Numbered from the stretch's first letter, positions 52,774 through 61,928 are shown. The stretch is 64,000 bases of DNA from UBA974 sp002292405 (GCA_943842425.1 CALTBR010000001.1:62001-126000), one strand, 5' to 3'. A program made the numbers and translations. Notes: generated from the sequence alone by a model not told the origin.

Positions 52774-53509
52774 CTAACTTGATATCAAAATATGCATTCG
52801 TTGTTTTAACTCTTCTCTTTTTCTAACAGCCATAGGGATTTTTTTTTCGCTCTCTAAAGTTATAGAGTGAGATCTATAATTACATGTATGAATATAATTT
52901 AGACGAACAATCTGAGAGTTGTGTACTCTAAAAAATGTTGGGTCATCAAGTATTGCTTCAACTTTCTTTAAGTTTTTTGAAATGGTTATTATTCTTCCTG
53001 ATATTAAGTGCAGCGTAGCATAACTACCGCACGCTTCTATATGCTGAATATCATCGTGCTTAACGAAGTGTCTCTTGCCTAATGTAACAATTTCAAAACG
53101 ACGTGGAGCTGGAGGAAGTGCCCCTTGGCCGGGTTTTCTTTTGTGATAATAATGCATTAATATCCTTCTTGTGCATGCTTTAAGATCATCGTTATCTATG
53201 GGCTTAAGAAGAAAGTCAAACGCTCTTTGTCTCAGAGCTAGCATATTCATTAAAAGAGGTCGCAAAAACAACATAGAAATCTCTATCCTGATATGTCTCG
53301 ATTAATTCTAGGCCTGATTCATAAGGCATCTGAATATCTAAAAAAACAACATCCGGTGAATAATTATCTATATAGGATCTAGCTTCAGCGGCACTAGATG
53401 CAGTCGCAACTACGTTAAGTGAAGGGCAAGTGTTTTCTATTTGTCGACAAAGATGAGCTCTTGCTGGGGCTTCATCATCAACGACAAGTACATTCAAATT
53501 CCGGCGCAT
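52774..53509 (-). pseudogene. LytTR-family response regulator split by a frameshift
   Basis: The ATG at 53509 opens a receiver domain: LNVLVVDDEAPARAHL at the start, DVVFLDIQMPYESGLELI with the phosphoacceptor aspartate, and FATSFNEYA at about residue 85. The frame then runs into SSETKSV and stops. The missing continuation, LRQRAFDFLLKPIDNDDLK, is in the next frame, followed by a complete LytTR DNA-binding domain (residues ending ELKQRMHI) down to the stop at 52774. The break is at about 53239, where TAT-GCT is followed by a single A and then GCT-CTG; compared with the usual spacing, about five bases appear lost. No partner histidine kinase is adjacent. Either a pseudogene or a sequencing error is possible. 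Confidence 0.8.
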
Positions 53510-53658
53510 GATTGTTGTTTTTCTAAAGAAACTAAAACAATTCAAACCGTTCAAAACCCTTTTGTAAACGTTAGCCGTGAGTTTATATCTGTAGCAAATT
53601 GCGAACTGCTTGCAGATAAATATACACCTTATCTCTTAAGTGTCTCTCCCATATAGCG

Positions 53659-54378
53659 TTAATCTACCTCATTCCACTCAAAAAGCGTTTGTAGATGCCT
53701 CTTTAAAATCGGTTTTACTTCATTGAGAGAAATTTTTCTACCGACTTCTCTTGTGAGAGATGTGACTCCTCTATCCTTAATTCCACATGGAACAATTAAG
53801 TCGAAAAAGTCTAGATCTGAATCAACATTGAGGGCCAGACCATGCATGGTAACCCAGCGCGAAGCTTTTACTCCAAATGCACAAATCTTTCTTGCTTGGA
53901 GTCCTGCTTCAAAATCTACCCAAACACCGGTAAGTCCATCAATTCTTCCTGCCTCAACTCCGAATTCAGCACATGTTTTTATTACCGCTTCTTCAAGAAA
54001 GCGAAGGTATTTGTGAATGTCTGTAAAGAATTGGTCTAAATCTAAAATAGGGTAGGCTACAAGTTGACCTGGGCCATGATAAGTTATGTCCCCTCCCCTA
54101 TTTATTGGAAAGTAATCCACTCCTAACTCCGCTAATCTCGTTGGGCTTACAATGACATTCTCTGCATCACCGCTTCTGCCTAATGTCAGAACATGGGGAT
54201 GTTCTACAAATATTAAACGACTCGTTGGAGCGGGTGACGTCTCTTTCTCGTCTTTAATTAAAGCATCACGAGTGGCAAGTTTTTGAGAAATTACATTCTT
54301 GAACAGCTCCTCTTGATAGTCCCAACAAGGCTTATAACGCATTAAACCTAAATCTTCAAACTGAAGGTTTTTCATCAC
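53659..54378 (-). CDS. lipB: Octanoyl-[ACP]:protein N-octanoyltransferase LipB
   Basis: LipB transfers octanoyl groups from acyl carrier protein to lipoate-dependent enzymes, the first step of lipoate synthesis. The 239-residue protein has HPHVLTLGRSGDAENVI (about residues 60-75), RGGDITYHGPGQLVAYPILDL, and VKASRWVTMHGLALNVDSDLDFFDLIVPCGI, with the catalytic cysteine in PCGI and lysine in GVKASRW. The gene overlaps the upstream phosphosugar isomerase gene by four bases, so they are co-transcribed. lipA is not in the window. Confidence 0.95.
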   Translation of the reverse strand: MMKNLQFEDLGLMRYKPCWDYQEELFKNVISQKLATRDALIKDEKETSPAPTSRLIFVEHPHVLTLGRSGDAENVIVSPTRLAELGVDYFPINRGGDITYHGPGQLVAYPILDLDQFFTDIHKYLRFLEEAVIKTCAEFGVEAGRIDGLTGVWVDFEAGLQARKICAFGVKASRWVTMHGLALNVDSDLDFFDLIVPCGIKDRGVTSLTREVGRKISLNEVKPILKRHLQTLFEWNEVD

Positions 54379-55394
54379 CCATTAAAGGATTCTAAAGCAG
54401 ACTTTAGTCGAATAATATTCTTTATGTCTACCGGACAAGTTCCTGAACGCTCTGCCAGCAATAATGATAACCAATCGCTAAGTTGATTCAGGTACATTAA
54501 ACGCTGCATTTGGTTTTCTCCAATAGCATCAATCATAATCACGTCTGCTTCAAGTTCCCTGAAAATATCCGAACAAAAATCCATTCTAAATCTTGAGCGA
54601 ATATTATCCTCTGGAGTGCGTATTATTATTGCAACATGTTTCTCCGTCCCGGAATCCCAACCAACTAATTCGTTGTGATTCATTTCTGGTAACACGTGAG
54701 TATTAACTAATAATTTAGAGTTCTCATTCAATTGTTGACGCATTCTTGTGGCAATACCGCCAGTTGAAGTATCCGAATAAATCATTATTATTTTATTCTC
54801 AACTAAATCAGCTAATGAACCCGCTTGCTCAATAATTGTTTCCACCATTGTATTTAAAAACGCTGGTGAAGACTCTAAATCAGCATACATATTCTCTGAA
54901 AAAACGCTAAATTGCTTTAGTGTCCAAGTAAGACCCGTAAACCCTCTTCCAAACTGAGATCTCGGTGGATGTCCACCCGGCATTGTAACAATGGGCCAAT
55001 CTTTTTCCTTAGCCATTTCAGATAAAACACCTCCAGATGTAACAACAGATATCTTAGCTCCTCTATCGGAAGCAACTTTCACAGCCTCTATCGTCTCCTC
55101 TGTATTTCCTGAATAACTACAAGCAACAACAAGCGTAGTTTCACAAACCCATCCTGGAATAGAATAATCTGCACATGACAGTACTGGTATTTTACTGCTT
55201 TGAGATAGGATACCTTCAACTATAGCACCTCCGATTCCAGACCCTCCCATTCCGATTATCAATACACCAGATGGTGAAAAATTTTGCGCTACTTTTTTAT
55301 GTGTGCTATTGTCCTTTTTCGATAAGTCAACAATTGCATCATTTAGTTGTGTTGGGAATTTCTCAATAAGGTCCCTCATATTCGCATCAGCCAT
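54375..55394 (-). CDS. Bifunctional phosphoglucose/phosphomannose isomerase-type protein
   Basis: The 339-residue protein has two SIS domains: GVLIIGMGGSGIGGAIVEGIL (about residues 45-65), VVACSYSGNTEETIEAVK, and PGGHPPRSQFGRGF. The C-terminal half contains NENSKLLVNTHVLPEMNHNELVGWD, with the glutamate and histidine typical of the bifunctional isomerase family first described in archaea and later in bacteria. It interconverts glucose 6-phosphate (or mannose 6-phosphate) and fructose 6-phosphate. Whether it is the main glycolytic isomerase here depends on genes outside the window. It overlaps lipB by four bases. Confidence 0.9.
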   Translation of the reverse strand: MADANMRDLIEKFPTQLNDAIVDLSKKDNSTHKKVAQNFSPSGVLIIGMGGSGIGGAIVEGILSQSSKIPVLSCADYSIPGWVCETTLVVACSYSGNTEETIEAVKVASDRGAKISVVTSGGVLSEMAKEKDWPIVTMPGGHPPRSQFGRGFTGLTWTLKQFSVFSENMYADLESSPAFLNTMVETIIEQAGSLADLVENKIIMIYSDTSTGGIATRMRQQLNENSKLLVNTHVLPEMNHNELVGWDSGTEKHVAIIIRTPEDNIRSRFRMDFCSDIFRELEADVIMIDAIGENQMQRLMYLNQLSDWLSLLLAERSGTCPVDIKNIIRLKSALESFNG

Positions 55395-55411
55395 TCAAAA
55401 TGTGTTTTATA

Positions 55412-57400
55412 TTAATCAACCGCGAAGTTAAGCCCTACTTTGATCATTCTACCAGGCAGCATGACATTTCCTATATCGTGAACTTCTATGTCTAATACAT
55501 TGTCAACTGTAAGGTTCGTATTGAGTTTCCCATTCATATAGTTTTTGGAAATGCTGACCCCAAAAAGTTGCAAAGGCACGAACTCCTCTTCAATCTCATC
55601 AACGGGGTTGTAGTATCCTCCTTCTCTATCCTGAAGTGAATACCTAAAGGTTAAGTTAATTTCTCTTCGAAGGACTAACAAAGCCCTCAAATTAAGCTGA
55701 TGCTTCAGGAAGTCTAATACATAGTTAGACTCAAACCCTGAGCTAGACTCAGAAGCTTTCATCGATGTGTAGTTAGCTTTAATATAGTTTCCGTTAACAC
55801 TTTTCAATTTCAAAGAAGTCTCCATTCCTGTGAAAGTAACCTCTCTTAAATTGGTTGCTCTAGTAGTGTCCTCTCCTGAAAAACGAACCCAGTCAATTAA
55901 ATTGTGACCCTGTCTTATGAATAACGCCTGCTCAAAAGAGAGGGACAGTTTTTCATTAATCTCTAATGCCGATCTTATGCCTGTTTCAAAATTATCAGAC
56001 CACTCTGGTTGAAGGTCAATGGATCCTTGTGCTCCTCCTATGTTATAATACAAATCTGTAAAGGAAGGTTGTCTCATAGATCTGTTAGCAGATCCAAACA
56101 AAAGAGCAGATCCTTCGTCTTCAAGTTTCATCGTAAGAGACGCTCCTGGTAAAATAAATGTCCCGAAAACACCTTTTATGATACCTCCAGTAATCGTTGT
56201 AGCAAAACGTCCAGCCGAAAACCTATGAGAAATAGCTAACTCATTGGTGGTTCTAGAGTCCCCTTTTGTGAGAACAGTGTCTCCTTCAAGGGCACCTTCT
56301 AATGTACCTAGTACGTTACTGAAAATAGATTCATTTCTGATATCAAACCTAAAAGCGGTAAATCCAAGCGATCCATCGTGCACTGCACTACCGCTAACTG
56401 CTTTTGTATGACTTTTATGGCGATTGGGGCCGTGATACCAACTTGCTCCTGGGGCGTAAAGTGCTGCTGTATCTCCGTTCATAACGTAAAAACCGTCAGC
56501 CGTATTTTCGTAAAAACCATCCGATTCGCGGAATAACTCAAACACATCATTGTGGTTTCTTATATGGAAGGCTCCTTGCAATTTTAGATTGCCATAACTC
56601 TGCTCCCATGCAAGTTGGGATTGTAATGTTTCTGTTTCTTCGTATTGAGTAGGGTACGATGCTGTGTAGAAATTTTGAGCACCGAAAGCTTTATTTGCAG
56701 AACTTATTGAGAAGTTAAACAGACCGACTTCGTGAATTAAACTAGAAGAATAAGAAGCAATCATCATACTGGCATCTGTGTTTTCAACGTAGCCCGTAGT
56801 TGAAAGTCGACTTACAGCAAAGCGATGCCTGTAATTCTGAGATCCGAAGTCCACAGTAGATTTAATTCTTAGCATGCCAAATGATCCTGCCTTTATGGAA
56901 GCAAATGCTTTATTTTCTCTTCCAGGACCTGTGAATATTGATACCGTTCCAGAAAGAGCTCCTGTACCTAAAAATGGAGAAGAACCACCCTTAAGAACTT
57001 CGATTCTCGAGATATCCTCAACATCGAATGTTACATCCATTAGATGATGTGCAGTATGGGGGGCGCTCCATCTGACACCATTAATGATCAGCGCTGTCTG
57101 CTCAAACGATCCGCCACGTATCGAAAGGTCTGTCTGAATTCCGAAAGCTCCTCGTTCTCTTAAATCAAAGCCCGCAACGCCTTCAAGTGCTTCCCCAAGA
57201 GAAATTGAAGCTGCGTTTATAATTTCCTGAGGTAAAATTATCGAAATTGAACGTGGTGCTTCTTTAGGGGATAGGTCACCGGTGCAGGTTGAAACAACAA
57301 CTTCTGGGATGGAAACATAGGGAAGAGAGTCTATTTGGGCTGTAATAGATTGGAAGAAAATAGCCTTAAACACTACTAAAATAATTGAGTTAATCTTCAT
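55412..57400 (-). CDS. TonB-dependent receptor
   Basis: From ATG 57400 the protein is 662 residues. A signal peptide (IILVVFKAIFFQSITAQ) is followed by a plug domain with APRSISIILPQEI, a BtuB-like ALIINGVRWSAPHTAHH, and ISRIEVLKGGSSPFLGTGALSGTVSIFTG, and then a beta-barrel ending in NVMLPGRMIKVGLNFAVD, with a terminal aromatic near the end. It is an outer-membrane gated transporter; BtuB/FhuA-like plug features suggest a vitamin, haem or siderophore substrate, but none can be named. It lacks an N-terminal carboxypeptidase-like domain and has no SusD partner. An in-frame methionine at 57595 is inside the divergent lysS and was rejected. Confidence 0.9.
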   Translation of the reverse strand: MKINSIILVVFKAIFFQSITAQIDSLPYVSIPEVVVSTCTGDLSPKEAPRSISIILPQEIINAASISLGEALEGVAGFDLRERGAFGIQTDLSIRGGSFEQTALIINGVRWSAPHTAHHLMDVTFDVEDISRIEVLKGGSSPFLGTGALSGTVSIFTGPGRENKAFASIKAGSFGMLRIKSTVDFGSQNYRHRFAVSRLSTTGYVENTDASMMIASYSSSLIHEVGLFNFSISSANKAFGAQNFYTASYPTQYEETETLQSQLAWEQSYGNLKLQGAFHIRNHNDVFELFRESDGFYENTADGFYVMNGDTAALYAPGASWYHGPNRHKSHTKAVSGSAVHDGSLGFTAFRFDIRNESIFSNVLGTLEGALEGDTVLTKGDSRTTNELAISHRFSAGRFATTITGGIIKGVFGTFILPGASLTMKLEDEGSALLFGSANRSMRQPSFTDLYYNIGGAQGSIDLQPEWSDNFETGIRSALEINEKLSLSFEQALFIRQGHNLIDWVRFSGEDTTRATNLREVTFTGMETSLKLKSVNGNYIKANYTSMKASESSSGFESNYVLDFLKHQLNLRALLVLRREINLTFRYSLQDREGGYYNPVDEIEEEFVPLQLFGVSISKNYMNGKLNTNLTVDNVLDIEVHDIGNVMLPGRMIKVGLNFAVD

Positions 57401-57491
57401 AATTATTGCACAATTTGTGGGTTTAATAAGACGATATAAAACTAAGTTAAAAGCTTGAAAAATTGTCACAGTAATGCCACGTTTAGAGGCG

Positions 57492-57499
57492 TATCTTTG
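57492..57499 (+). promoter_or_regulatory. -7 box four bases before lysS
   Basis: TATCTTTG is identical to the aspS box and is followed by CAGC and the ATG at 57504. It decides the start: an in-frame ATG at 57474 lies upstream of the box. Confidence 0.6.
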
Positions 57500-57503
57500 C
57501 AGC

Positions 57504-59000
57504 ATGATTAGGAGCGAACAAGAGCAAGTTAGATTAGGATCTTTAAAGCAACTACGGGACCTTGGAATTAACCCATTCCCTGCCGAGGAGTTCATCGTAA
57601 GTCACAGAAGTACAGACCTTAAAAATGACTTTAATGAAGGTGTTGAGGTGAGCTTGGCCGGAAGGATGATGAGCCGACGTATTATGGGTAAAGCCTCTTT
57701 CGCTGAGCTTAAAGATGCTCAAGGCAGTTTTCAACTTTACCTTAACCGAGACGAGATTTGTCCGGGTGAGGATAAAACACTTTACAATTCAGTATTTAAG
57801 AAGCTCCTCGATAGAGGTGACTTTATCGGAGTAAAAGGAGTAACTTTTCTTACGAAAGTGGGTGAGCCATCTGTGAAAGTTCTCGAATTCAAGGTCCTTT
57901 CAAAAGCTATCCGCCCTCTCCCAGCCGTGAAGACTGATGAGGAAGGAAATGTACACGACGCTTTCTCTGATCCAGAGCTTAGATACAGGATGCGTTACGT
58001 TGACCTCTGCGTAAATGACAAAGTGAAGGATACGTTTATTGCTAGAAATAAGATCATTAGAGCTCTGAGGGAGGCTTTCTATAACGAGGGTTGGCTTGAG
58101 GTTGACACTCCTGTTTTACAAGCTATACCCGGAGGAGCTGCCGCTCGTCCTTTCTCAACTCACCACAACGCACTAGACATCCCCCTTTACCTGAGAATTT
58201 CGAATGAACTATACCTAAAAAAACTCATCGTTGGTGGGTTTGAGGGTGTTTATGAGTTCTCTAGGAACTTCAGAAATGAGGGTATGGATAGAACGCACAA
58301 TCCTGAATTTACAATTCTCGAACTATATGTTGCTTACAAGGATTACAACTGGATGATGAAGATGATGGAGAACCTATTTGGTGACGTAGCAAAGTCAGTC
58401 CATGGTAAATCGAAAGTTGTTTTAGCGGGTCAAGAATTAGATTTCACGCCTCCATACGCACGTGTAACTATGCGTGATGCTATTCTGGAGCATACTTCTT
58501 TTGATATTGACAATCTTGATGAAACGGGGCTTAGAAATGCTTGTAAAACACTTGGAATTGACGTTGATGCTTCTATGGGGCGTGGTAAACTCATTGATGA
58601 GCTATTCGGCGAGAAGTGCGAGCACCGCTATATCCAACCAACATTCATCACGGACTACCCAGTTGACATGTCTCCACTCACGAAAACGCATCGTGACAAG
58701 CCTGGTTATACTGAGCGATTCGAGCTTTTTATAAATGGTACTGAGATTGCTAACGCTTACTCTGAGTTGAATGACCCTATCGACCAGCTTGAGCGATTCG
58801 AGGCTCAGGCTAAGCTTGCTGAACGAGGTGATAATGAAGCAATGTTCATTGATCAGGACTTCCTGCGTTCACTTGAGTTTGGTATGCCTCCGACAAGCGG
58901 TGTGGGTATAGGTGTTGATAGGCTTGTTATGATGCTTACAGACCAAACCTCAATACAAGAAGTCCTGCTCTTCCCTCAAATGCGACCTGAGCAATTCTAA
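57504..59000 (+). CDS. lysS: Lysyl-tRNA synthetase (class II)
   Basis: The 498-residue class II synthetase charges tRNA-Lys. The N-terminal OB-fold has EVSLAGRMMSRRIMGKASFAELKDAQGSFQLYL, motif 2 is in FSRNFRNEGMDRTHNPEFTILELYVAY, and motif 3 in PTSGVGIGVDRLVMMLTDQTSIQEVLLFPQMRPE. The start at 57504 (MIRSEQEQVR) is the family one and follows a -7 box by four bases. An in-frame ATG ten codons earlier precedes the predicted transcription start. It is divergent from the TonB receptor and lies 22 bases before the SufT-like gene. Confidence 0.97.
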   Translation: MIRSEQEQVRLGSLKQLRDLGINPFPAEEFIVSHRSTDLKNDFNEGVEVSLAGRMMSRRIMGKASFAELKDAQGSFQLYLNRDEICPGEDKTLYNSVFKKLLDRGDFIGVKGVTFLTKVGEPSVKVLEFKVLSKAIRPLPAVKTDEEGNVHDAFSDPELRYRMRYVDLCVNDKVKDTFIARNKIIRALREAFYNEGWLEVDTPVLQAIPGGAAARPFSTHHNALDIPLYLRISNELYLKKLIVGGFEGVYEFSRNFRNEGMDRTHNPEFTILELYVAYKDYNWMMKMMENLFGDVAKSVHGKSKVVLAGQELDFTPPYARVTMRDAILEHTSFDIDNLDETGLRNACKTLGIDVDASMGRGKLIDELFGEKCEHRYIQPTFITDYPVDMSPLTKTHRDKPGYTERFELFINGTEIANAYSELNDPIDQLERFEAQAKLAERGDNEAMFIDQDFLRSLEFGMPPTSGVGIGVDRLVMMLTDQTSIQEVLLFPQMRPEQF

Positions 59001-59022
59001 TCAAACAATTCAATTACTAGAA

Positions 59023-59331
59023 ATGGCCAACCCCTCTACAGATCAAATAATCGAAGTTCTAAAAACTATTTTCGATCCTGAAATTCCCGTAGATATTTAC
59101 GAATTGGGGCTTATTTACGAAGTGAAAATTTCCGATGATGGCGTTGTCCTGATCGACATGACTCTAACGTCTCCTAACTGCCCAGTGGCTGAGAGTATGC
59201 CTAAGGATGTCGAGGATAAAGTAGCCGCAATGGATGGAGTCAAGAGTGCAAAAGTTGAGATCGTTTTCGATCCGCCTTGGACTCAGGATATGATGAGCGA
59301 GGAGGCAAAGCTTGAGTGTGGGTTTCTATGA
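59023..59331 (+). CDS. SufT-like / MIP18 family (DUF59) protein
   Basis: The 102-residue protein matches DUF59: TIFDPEIPVDIYELGLIYEVKIS (about residues 14-37), VLIDMTLTSPNCPVAESMPKDVEDKV with the conserved cysteine, and VEIVFDPPWTQDMMSEEAKLECGFL. Members act in Fe-S cluster maturation (SufT, MIP18) or, in PaaD, in ring hydroxylase assembly. The CPVAESMP form and the presence of a suf operon favour a SufT-type Fe-S role here. It overlaps dxr by four bases, and dxr product is used by the Fe-S enzymes IspG/IspH, a sensible but unproven link. Confidence 0.88.
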   Translation: MANPSTDQIIEVLKTIFDPEIPVDIYELGLIYEVKISDDGVVLIDMTLTSPNCPVAESMPKDVEDKVAAMDGVKSAKVEIVFDPPWTQDMMSEEAKLECGFL

Positions 59332-60497
59332 AATCAACAAATTCAAAGGAGCCAACTCGCGGTATAGCGATTCTCGGATCAACAGGCTCTATAGGCACCC
59401 AAGCTCTCGATGTAATACGTGAGCAATCTCAATTCCTTCACGTAGAAGTTCTTTCTGCCGGAAGAAATGCTGACCTTTTGATTAAACAGGCTCTCGAGTT
59501 TAAGCCTAACGCCGTCGTAATTGCTGAGCCTTCTCTAAGAGATAAAGTATTTGATGCCTTATTTGACGAAGGAATTAAGGTCTACTGTGGAGACGAGGCT
59601 CTTGTCCAAGTCGTAGAAATGGAAGGCATATATATGGTGCTAACCGCCCTTATGGGCGCTGCGGGATTACGTCCTACCCTGAGTGCAATCAAAGCTGGTA
59701 AACACATCGCGTTAGCGAACAAAGAAACCATGGTCGTCGCAGGCGAACTCGTAACAGCCGAAGCGCGCAAAGCCGGGATTGACATTCACCCTGTGGATTC
59801 AGAACACAGCGCCATTTATCAATGCATTGCTGGTGAATTTCACAATCCCATAGAAAAAATAGTTCTTACTGCATCTGGAGGTCCATTCCGCGGATTCACT
59901 TCTGATATGCTTGCAAGTGTAACAAAGGCAGATGCTCTTAAACATCCCAACTGGAGTATGGGGGCGAAAATCACCATCGATTCTGCATCTATGATGAACA
60001 AAGGTCTTGAGGTGATTGAGGCGAAGTGGTTATTCGATCTAAACAAAGACCAAATAGATATCATCGTTCACCCTCAATCAATCATCCACAGTATTGTTCA
60101 ATTCGAGGATGGATCTATGAAGGCTCAAATGGGTCTCCCAGATATGAAGCTCCCTATTCAATACGCCCTGACCTATCCGAGAAGGCTTAAGAATACTTTT
60201 CCTCGATTCGATTTCTTAGACTACCCCTCTCTTACATTTGAAAAGCCCGATTTTAAAGCGTTCCGCAATCTCAATCTCGCATTTGACGCTTTGGCAAAAG
60301 AAGGTAATGCTCCTGCTGTTCTTAATGCAGCAAATGAAGTCGCTGTAGCTCGATTTCTTAATGATCAAATCGCATTTGTACAGCTTCCTGATGTTGTCGA
60401 ATACGCCCTTAGTCGGGTTAGCTACCAATCAAAACCAGATCTAGAAGCTCATCTCGAATCAGACAAAGAAGCGAGGGCTTTCGCCTTAGAATTTTAA
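59328..60497 (+). CDS. dxr: 1-deoxy-D-xylulose 5-phosphate reductoisomerase
   Basis: It converts DXP to MEP, the first committed step of the non-mevalonate isoprenoid pathway. From ATG 59328 the protein is 389 residues: NADPH-binding AILGSTGSIGTQALDVI, LANKETMVVAGELVT, metal-binding HPVDSEHSAIYQC, and SASMMNKGLEVIEAKWLF. The ATG overlaps the stop of the preceding SufT-like gene (ATGA), which fixes the start and implies coupling. It is convergent with frr. Isoprenoids made through Dxr feed undecaprenyl phosphate recycled by uppP in this window. Confidence 0.96.
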   Translation: MKSTNSKEPTRGIAILGSTGSIGTQALDVIREQSQFLHVEVLSAGRNADLLIKQALEFKPNAVVIAEPSLRDKVFDALFDEGIKVYCGDEALVQVVEMEGIYMVLTALMGAAGLRPTLSAIKAGKHIALANKETMVVAGELVTAEARKAGIDIHPVDSEHSAIYQCIAGEFHNPIEKIVLTASGGPFRGFTSDMLASVTKADALKHPNWSMGAKITIDSASMMNKGLEVIEAKWLFDLNKDQIDIIVHPQSIIHSIVQFEDGSMKAQMGLPDMKLPIQYALTYPRRLKNTFPRFDFLDYPSLTFEKPDFKAFRNLNLAFDALAKEGNAPAVLNAANEVAVARFLNDQIAFVQLPDVVEYALSRVSYQSKPDLEAHLESDKEARAFALEF

Positions 60498-60529
60498 GGG
60501 CTATGGCTTTTGTTTAGAGTCTGAAATAT

Positions 60530-61093
60530 TCAGATTGTCATTATATCATTCTCTTTAGTATCTAACATCTCCTCTATCTTCTTTGTGTAGGAGTTCGTCA
60601 AATCCTGTACTTGTGACTCCCCTGTCTTGTGCATGTCCTCGCTAAGTCCATCTTCCTTAGCTAATTTAAGTAAATCATTAGCGTCTTTACGAGCATTCCG
60701 TATAGAAACTCTCGCGGCCTCTCCTTCGCTCCTCGCTCGTTTGAAAAGTTCAACTCGCCTTTCCTCTGTAAGAGGTGGAACGTTGATAATTAAAACTTCA
60801 CCATTGCTCATAGGGTTTAATCCCAGATTAGCGTTGATTATGCCAGTAGCAATTGGATCAAGCATCGGTTTTTCCCAAGGCTGAACAACAATCGTTCTAG
60901 CATCTGTAGAATTTACGTTTGCAACCTGATTTATAGGTGTCATCGTGCCGTAATAGTCAATTTTAACGCTATCTAACATCGCTGGATGGGCTTTTCCTGC
61001 TCTAACTTTTCTGAGCTCTCCTGTCAAGCGATCCATTGCTTTGTCCATTAAGTCTTTGGCCTCGTCTAGCGCCATGTCTATCGCTTCTTGCAT
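60530..61093 (-). CDS. frr: Ribosome recycling factor
   Basis: RRF splits post-termination ribosomes together with EF-G. The 187-residue protein has the signature LRKVRAGKAHPAMLDSVKIDYYGTMTPINQVANV (about residues 27-60), IINANLGLNPMSNGEVLIINVPPLTEERRVELFKRA, and ends with a long helix. It follows pyrH by 24 bases, the usual order in Bacteroidetes, and is the last gene of the cluster, convergent with dxr. Nothing appears missing. Confidence 0.96.
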   Translation of the reverse strand: MQEAIDMALDEAKDLMDKAMDRLTGELRKVRAGKAHPAMLDSVKIDYYGTMTPINQVANVNSTDARTIVVQPWEKPMLDPIATGIINANLGLNPMSNGEVLIINVPPLTEERRVELFKRARSEGEAARVSIRNARKDANDLLKLAKEDGLSEDMHKTGESQVQDLTNSYTKKIEEMLDTKENDIMTI

Positions 61094-61117
61094 ATCCTTC
61101 TTTATTAACTGCCAGTA

Positions 61118-61822
61118 CTATTTGACTATCGTTCCAACTTTCTCTCCTTTTGCAACTTTAAGTAGGTTTCCTGTTTTATTCATATCAAAAACAACAATAG
61201 GAACGTTGTTTTCGTTGCATAGGGTGAAAGCTGTCATGTCCATTACTTTAAGTCCTTTTTCGAAAATCTCTTCAAAACTTATCTCCTCATACTTCGTCGC
61301 AGAAGGGTCTTTCTCTGGATCCGATGTATAAATCCCATCCACTCTTGTGCCTTTTAAAATCACATCCGCATCTATTTCTACGGCTCTTAAAGCGGCGGCT
61401 GAATCTGTTGTGAAAAATGGATTTCCTGTTCCGGCGCCAAATATGACTACTCTGCCTTTTTCAAGGTGTCGAAGAGCTCTTCTACGAATAAATGACTCCG
61501 CTATTTGCTTAATTTCAATTGCTGTTTGCAAACGTGTATCCACCCCGATTTGTTCTAAAGAACTTTGTAGAGCCATGGCATTGATAACAGTTGCTAACAT
61601 GCCCATATAATCTCCTTGAGTACGTTCCATGCCGCCTTCTTCAGCTTGAACCCCTCTAAAAATATTACCACCGCCTATAACGATAGCAACTTCTACACCA
61701 GTATTTACTAAAGCTTGAATTTCACTCGCATAAACTGCAAGTCTTTCATTATCGATGCCGAATTGCTTTTCTCCCATGAGAGATTCTCCACTCAGCTTAA
61801 GAAGGATTCTTTTATACTTCAT
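61118..61822 (-). CDS. pyrH: Uridylate kinase
   Basis: PyrH phosphorylates UMP to UDP in pyrimidine synthesis. From ATG 61822 the protein is 234 residues, starting MKYKRILLKLSGESLMGEKQ, the standard N-terminus; a TTG seven codons earlier (61843) is an unlikely start. VEVAIVIGGGNIFRGVQAE is the phosphate-binding loop, followed by YMGMLATVINAMALQ, FGAGTGNPFFTTDSAAALRA, and a C-terminal KVGTIV. A strong hairpin lies just upstream, between tsf and pyrH, so pyrH-frr probably also use a separate promoter. Confidence 0.96.
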   Translation of the reverse strand: MKYKRILLKLSGESLMGEKQFGIDNERLAVYASEIQALVNTGVEVAIVIGGGNIFRGVQAEEGGMERTQGDYMGMLATVINAMALQSSLEQIGVDTRLQTAIEIKQIAESFIRRRALRHLEKGRVVIFGAGTGNPFFTTDSAAALRAVEIDADVILKGTRVDGIYTSDPEKDPSATKYEEISFEEIFEKGLKVMDMTAFTLCNENNVPIVVFDMNKTGNLLKVAKGEKVGTIVK

Positions 61823-61862
61823 TGCAGTCGCAATATCGGTCAAAGAAAATACTCTACAAACA

Positions 61863-61890
61863 AAAGAAGGACGCAGTAGCGTCCTTCTTT
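61863..61890 (-). terminator. Intrinsic terminator between tsf and pyrH
   Basis: A perfect 12-bp inverted repeat: arm 61863-61874, loop AGTA at 61875-61878, arm 61879-61890, with GC-rich inner pairs and A/T-rich outer ones. Read on the minus strand it is followed by a T-rich tract, as expected after tsf. It would also work on the other strand. Confidence 0.7.
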
Positions 61891-61928
61891 AAGTTTAGTT
61901 ATTATTAAGGGGCTCTAATTCATATTTC

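Noticed and set aside
53510..53658. Small plus-strand frame opposite the LytTR gene
   Set aside because: No conserved features; it mirrors the leader of the regulator.
57401..57595. N-terminal extension of the TonB receptor from 57595
   Set aside because: It lies inside the divergent lysS gene and precedes a normal signal peptide that starts at 57400.
60520..60534. Inverted repeat TCTGAA-ATA-TTCAGA between dxr and frr
   Set aside because: Only six pairs, A/T-rich, no T tract, and it overlaps the frr stop; not a convincing terminator.
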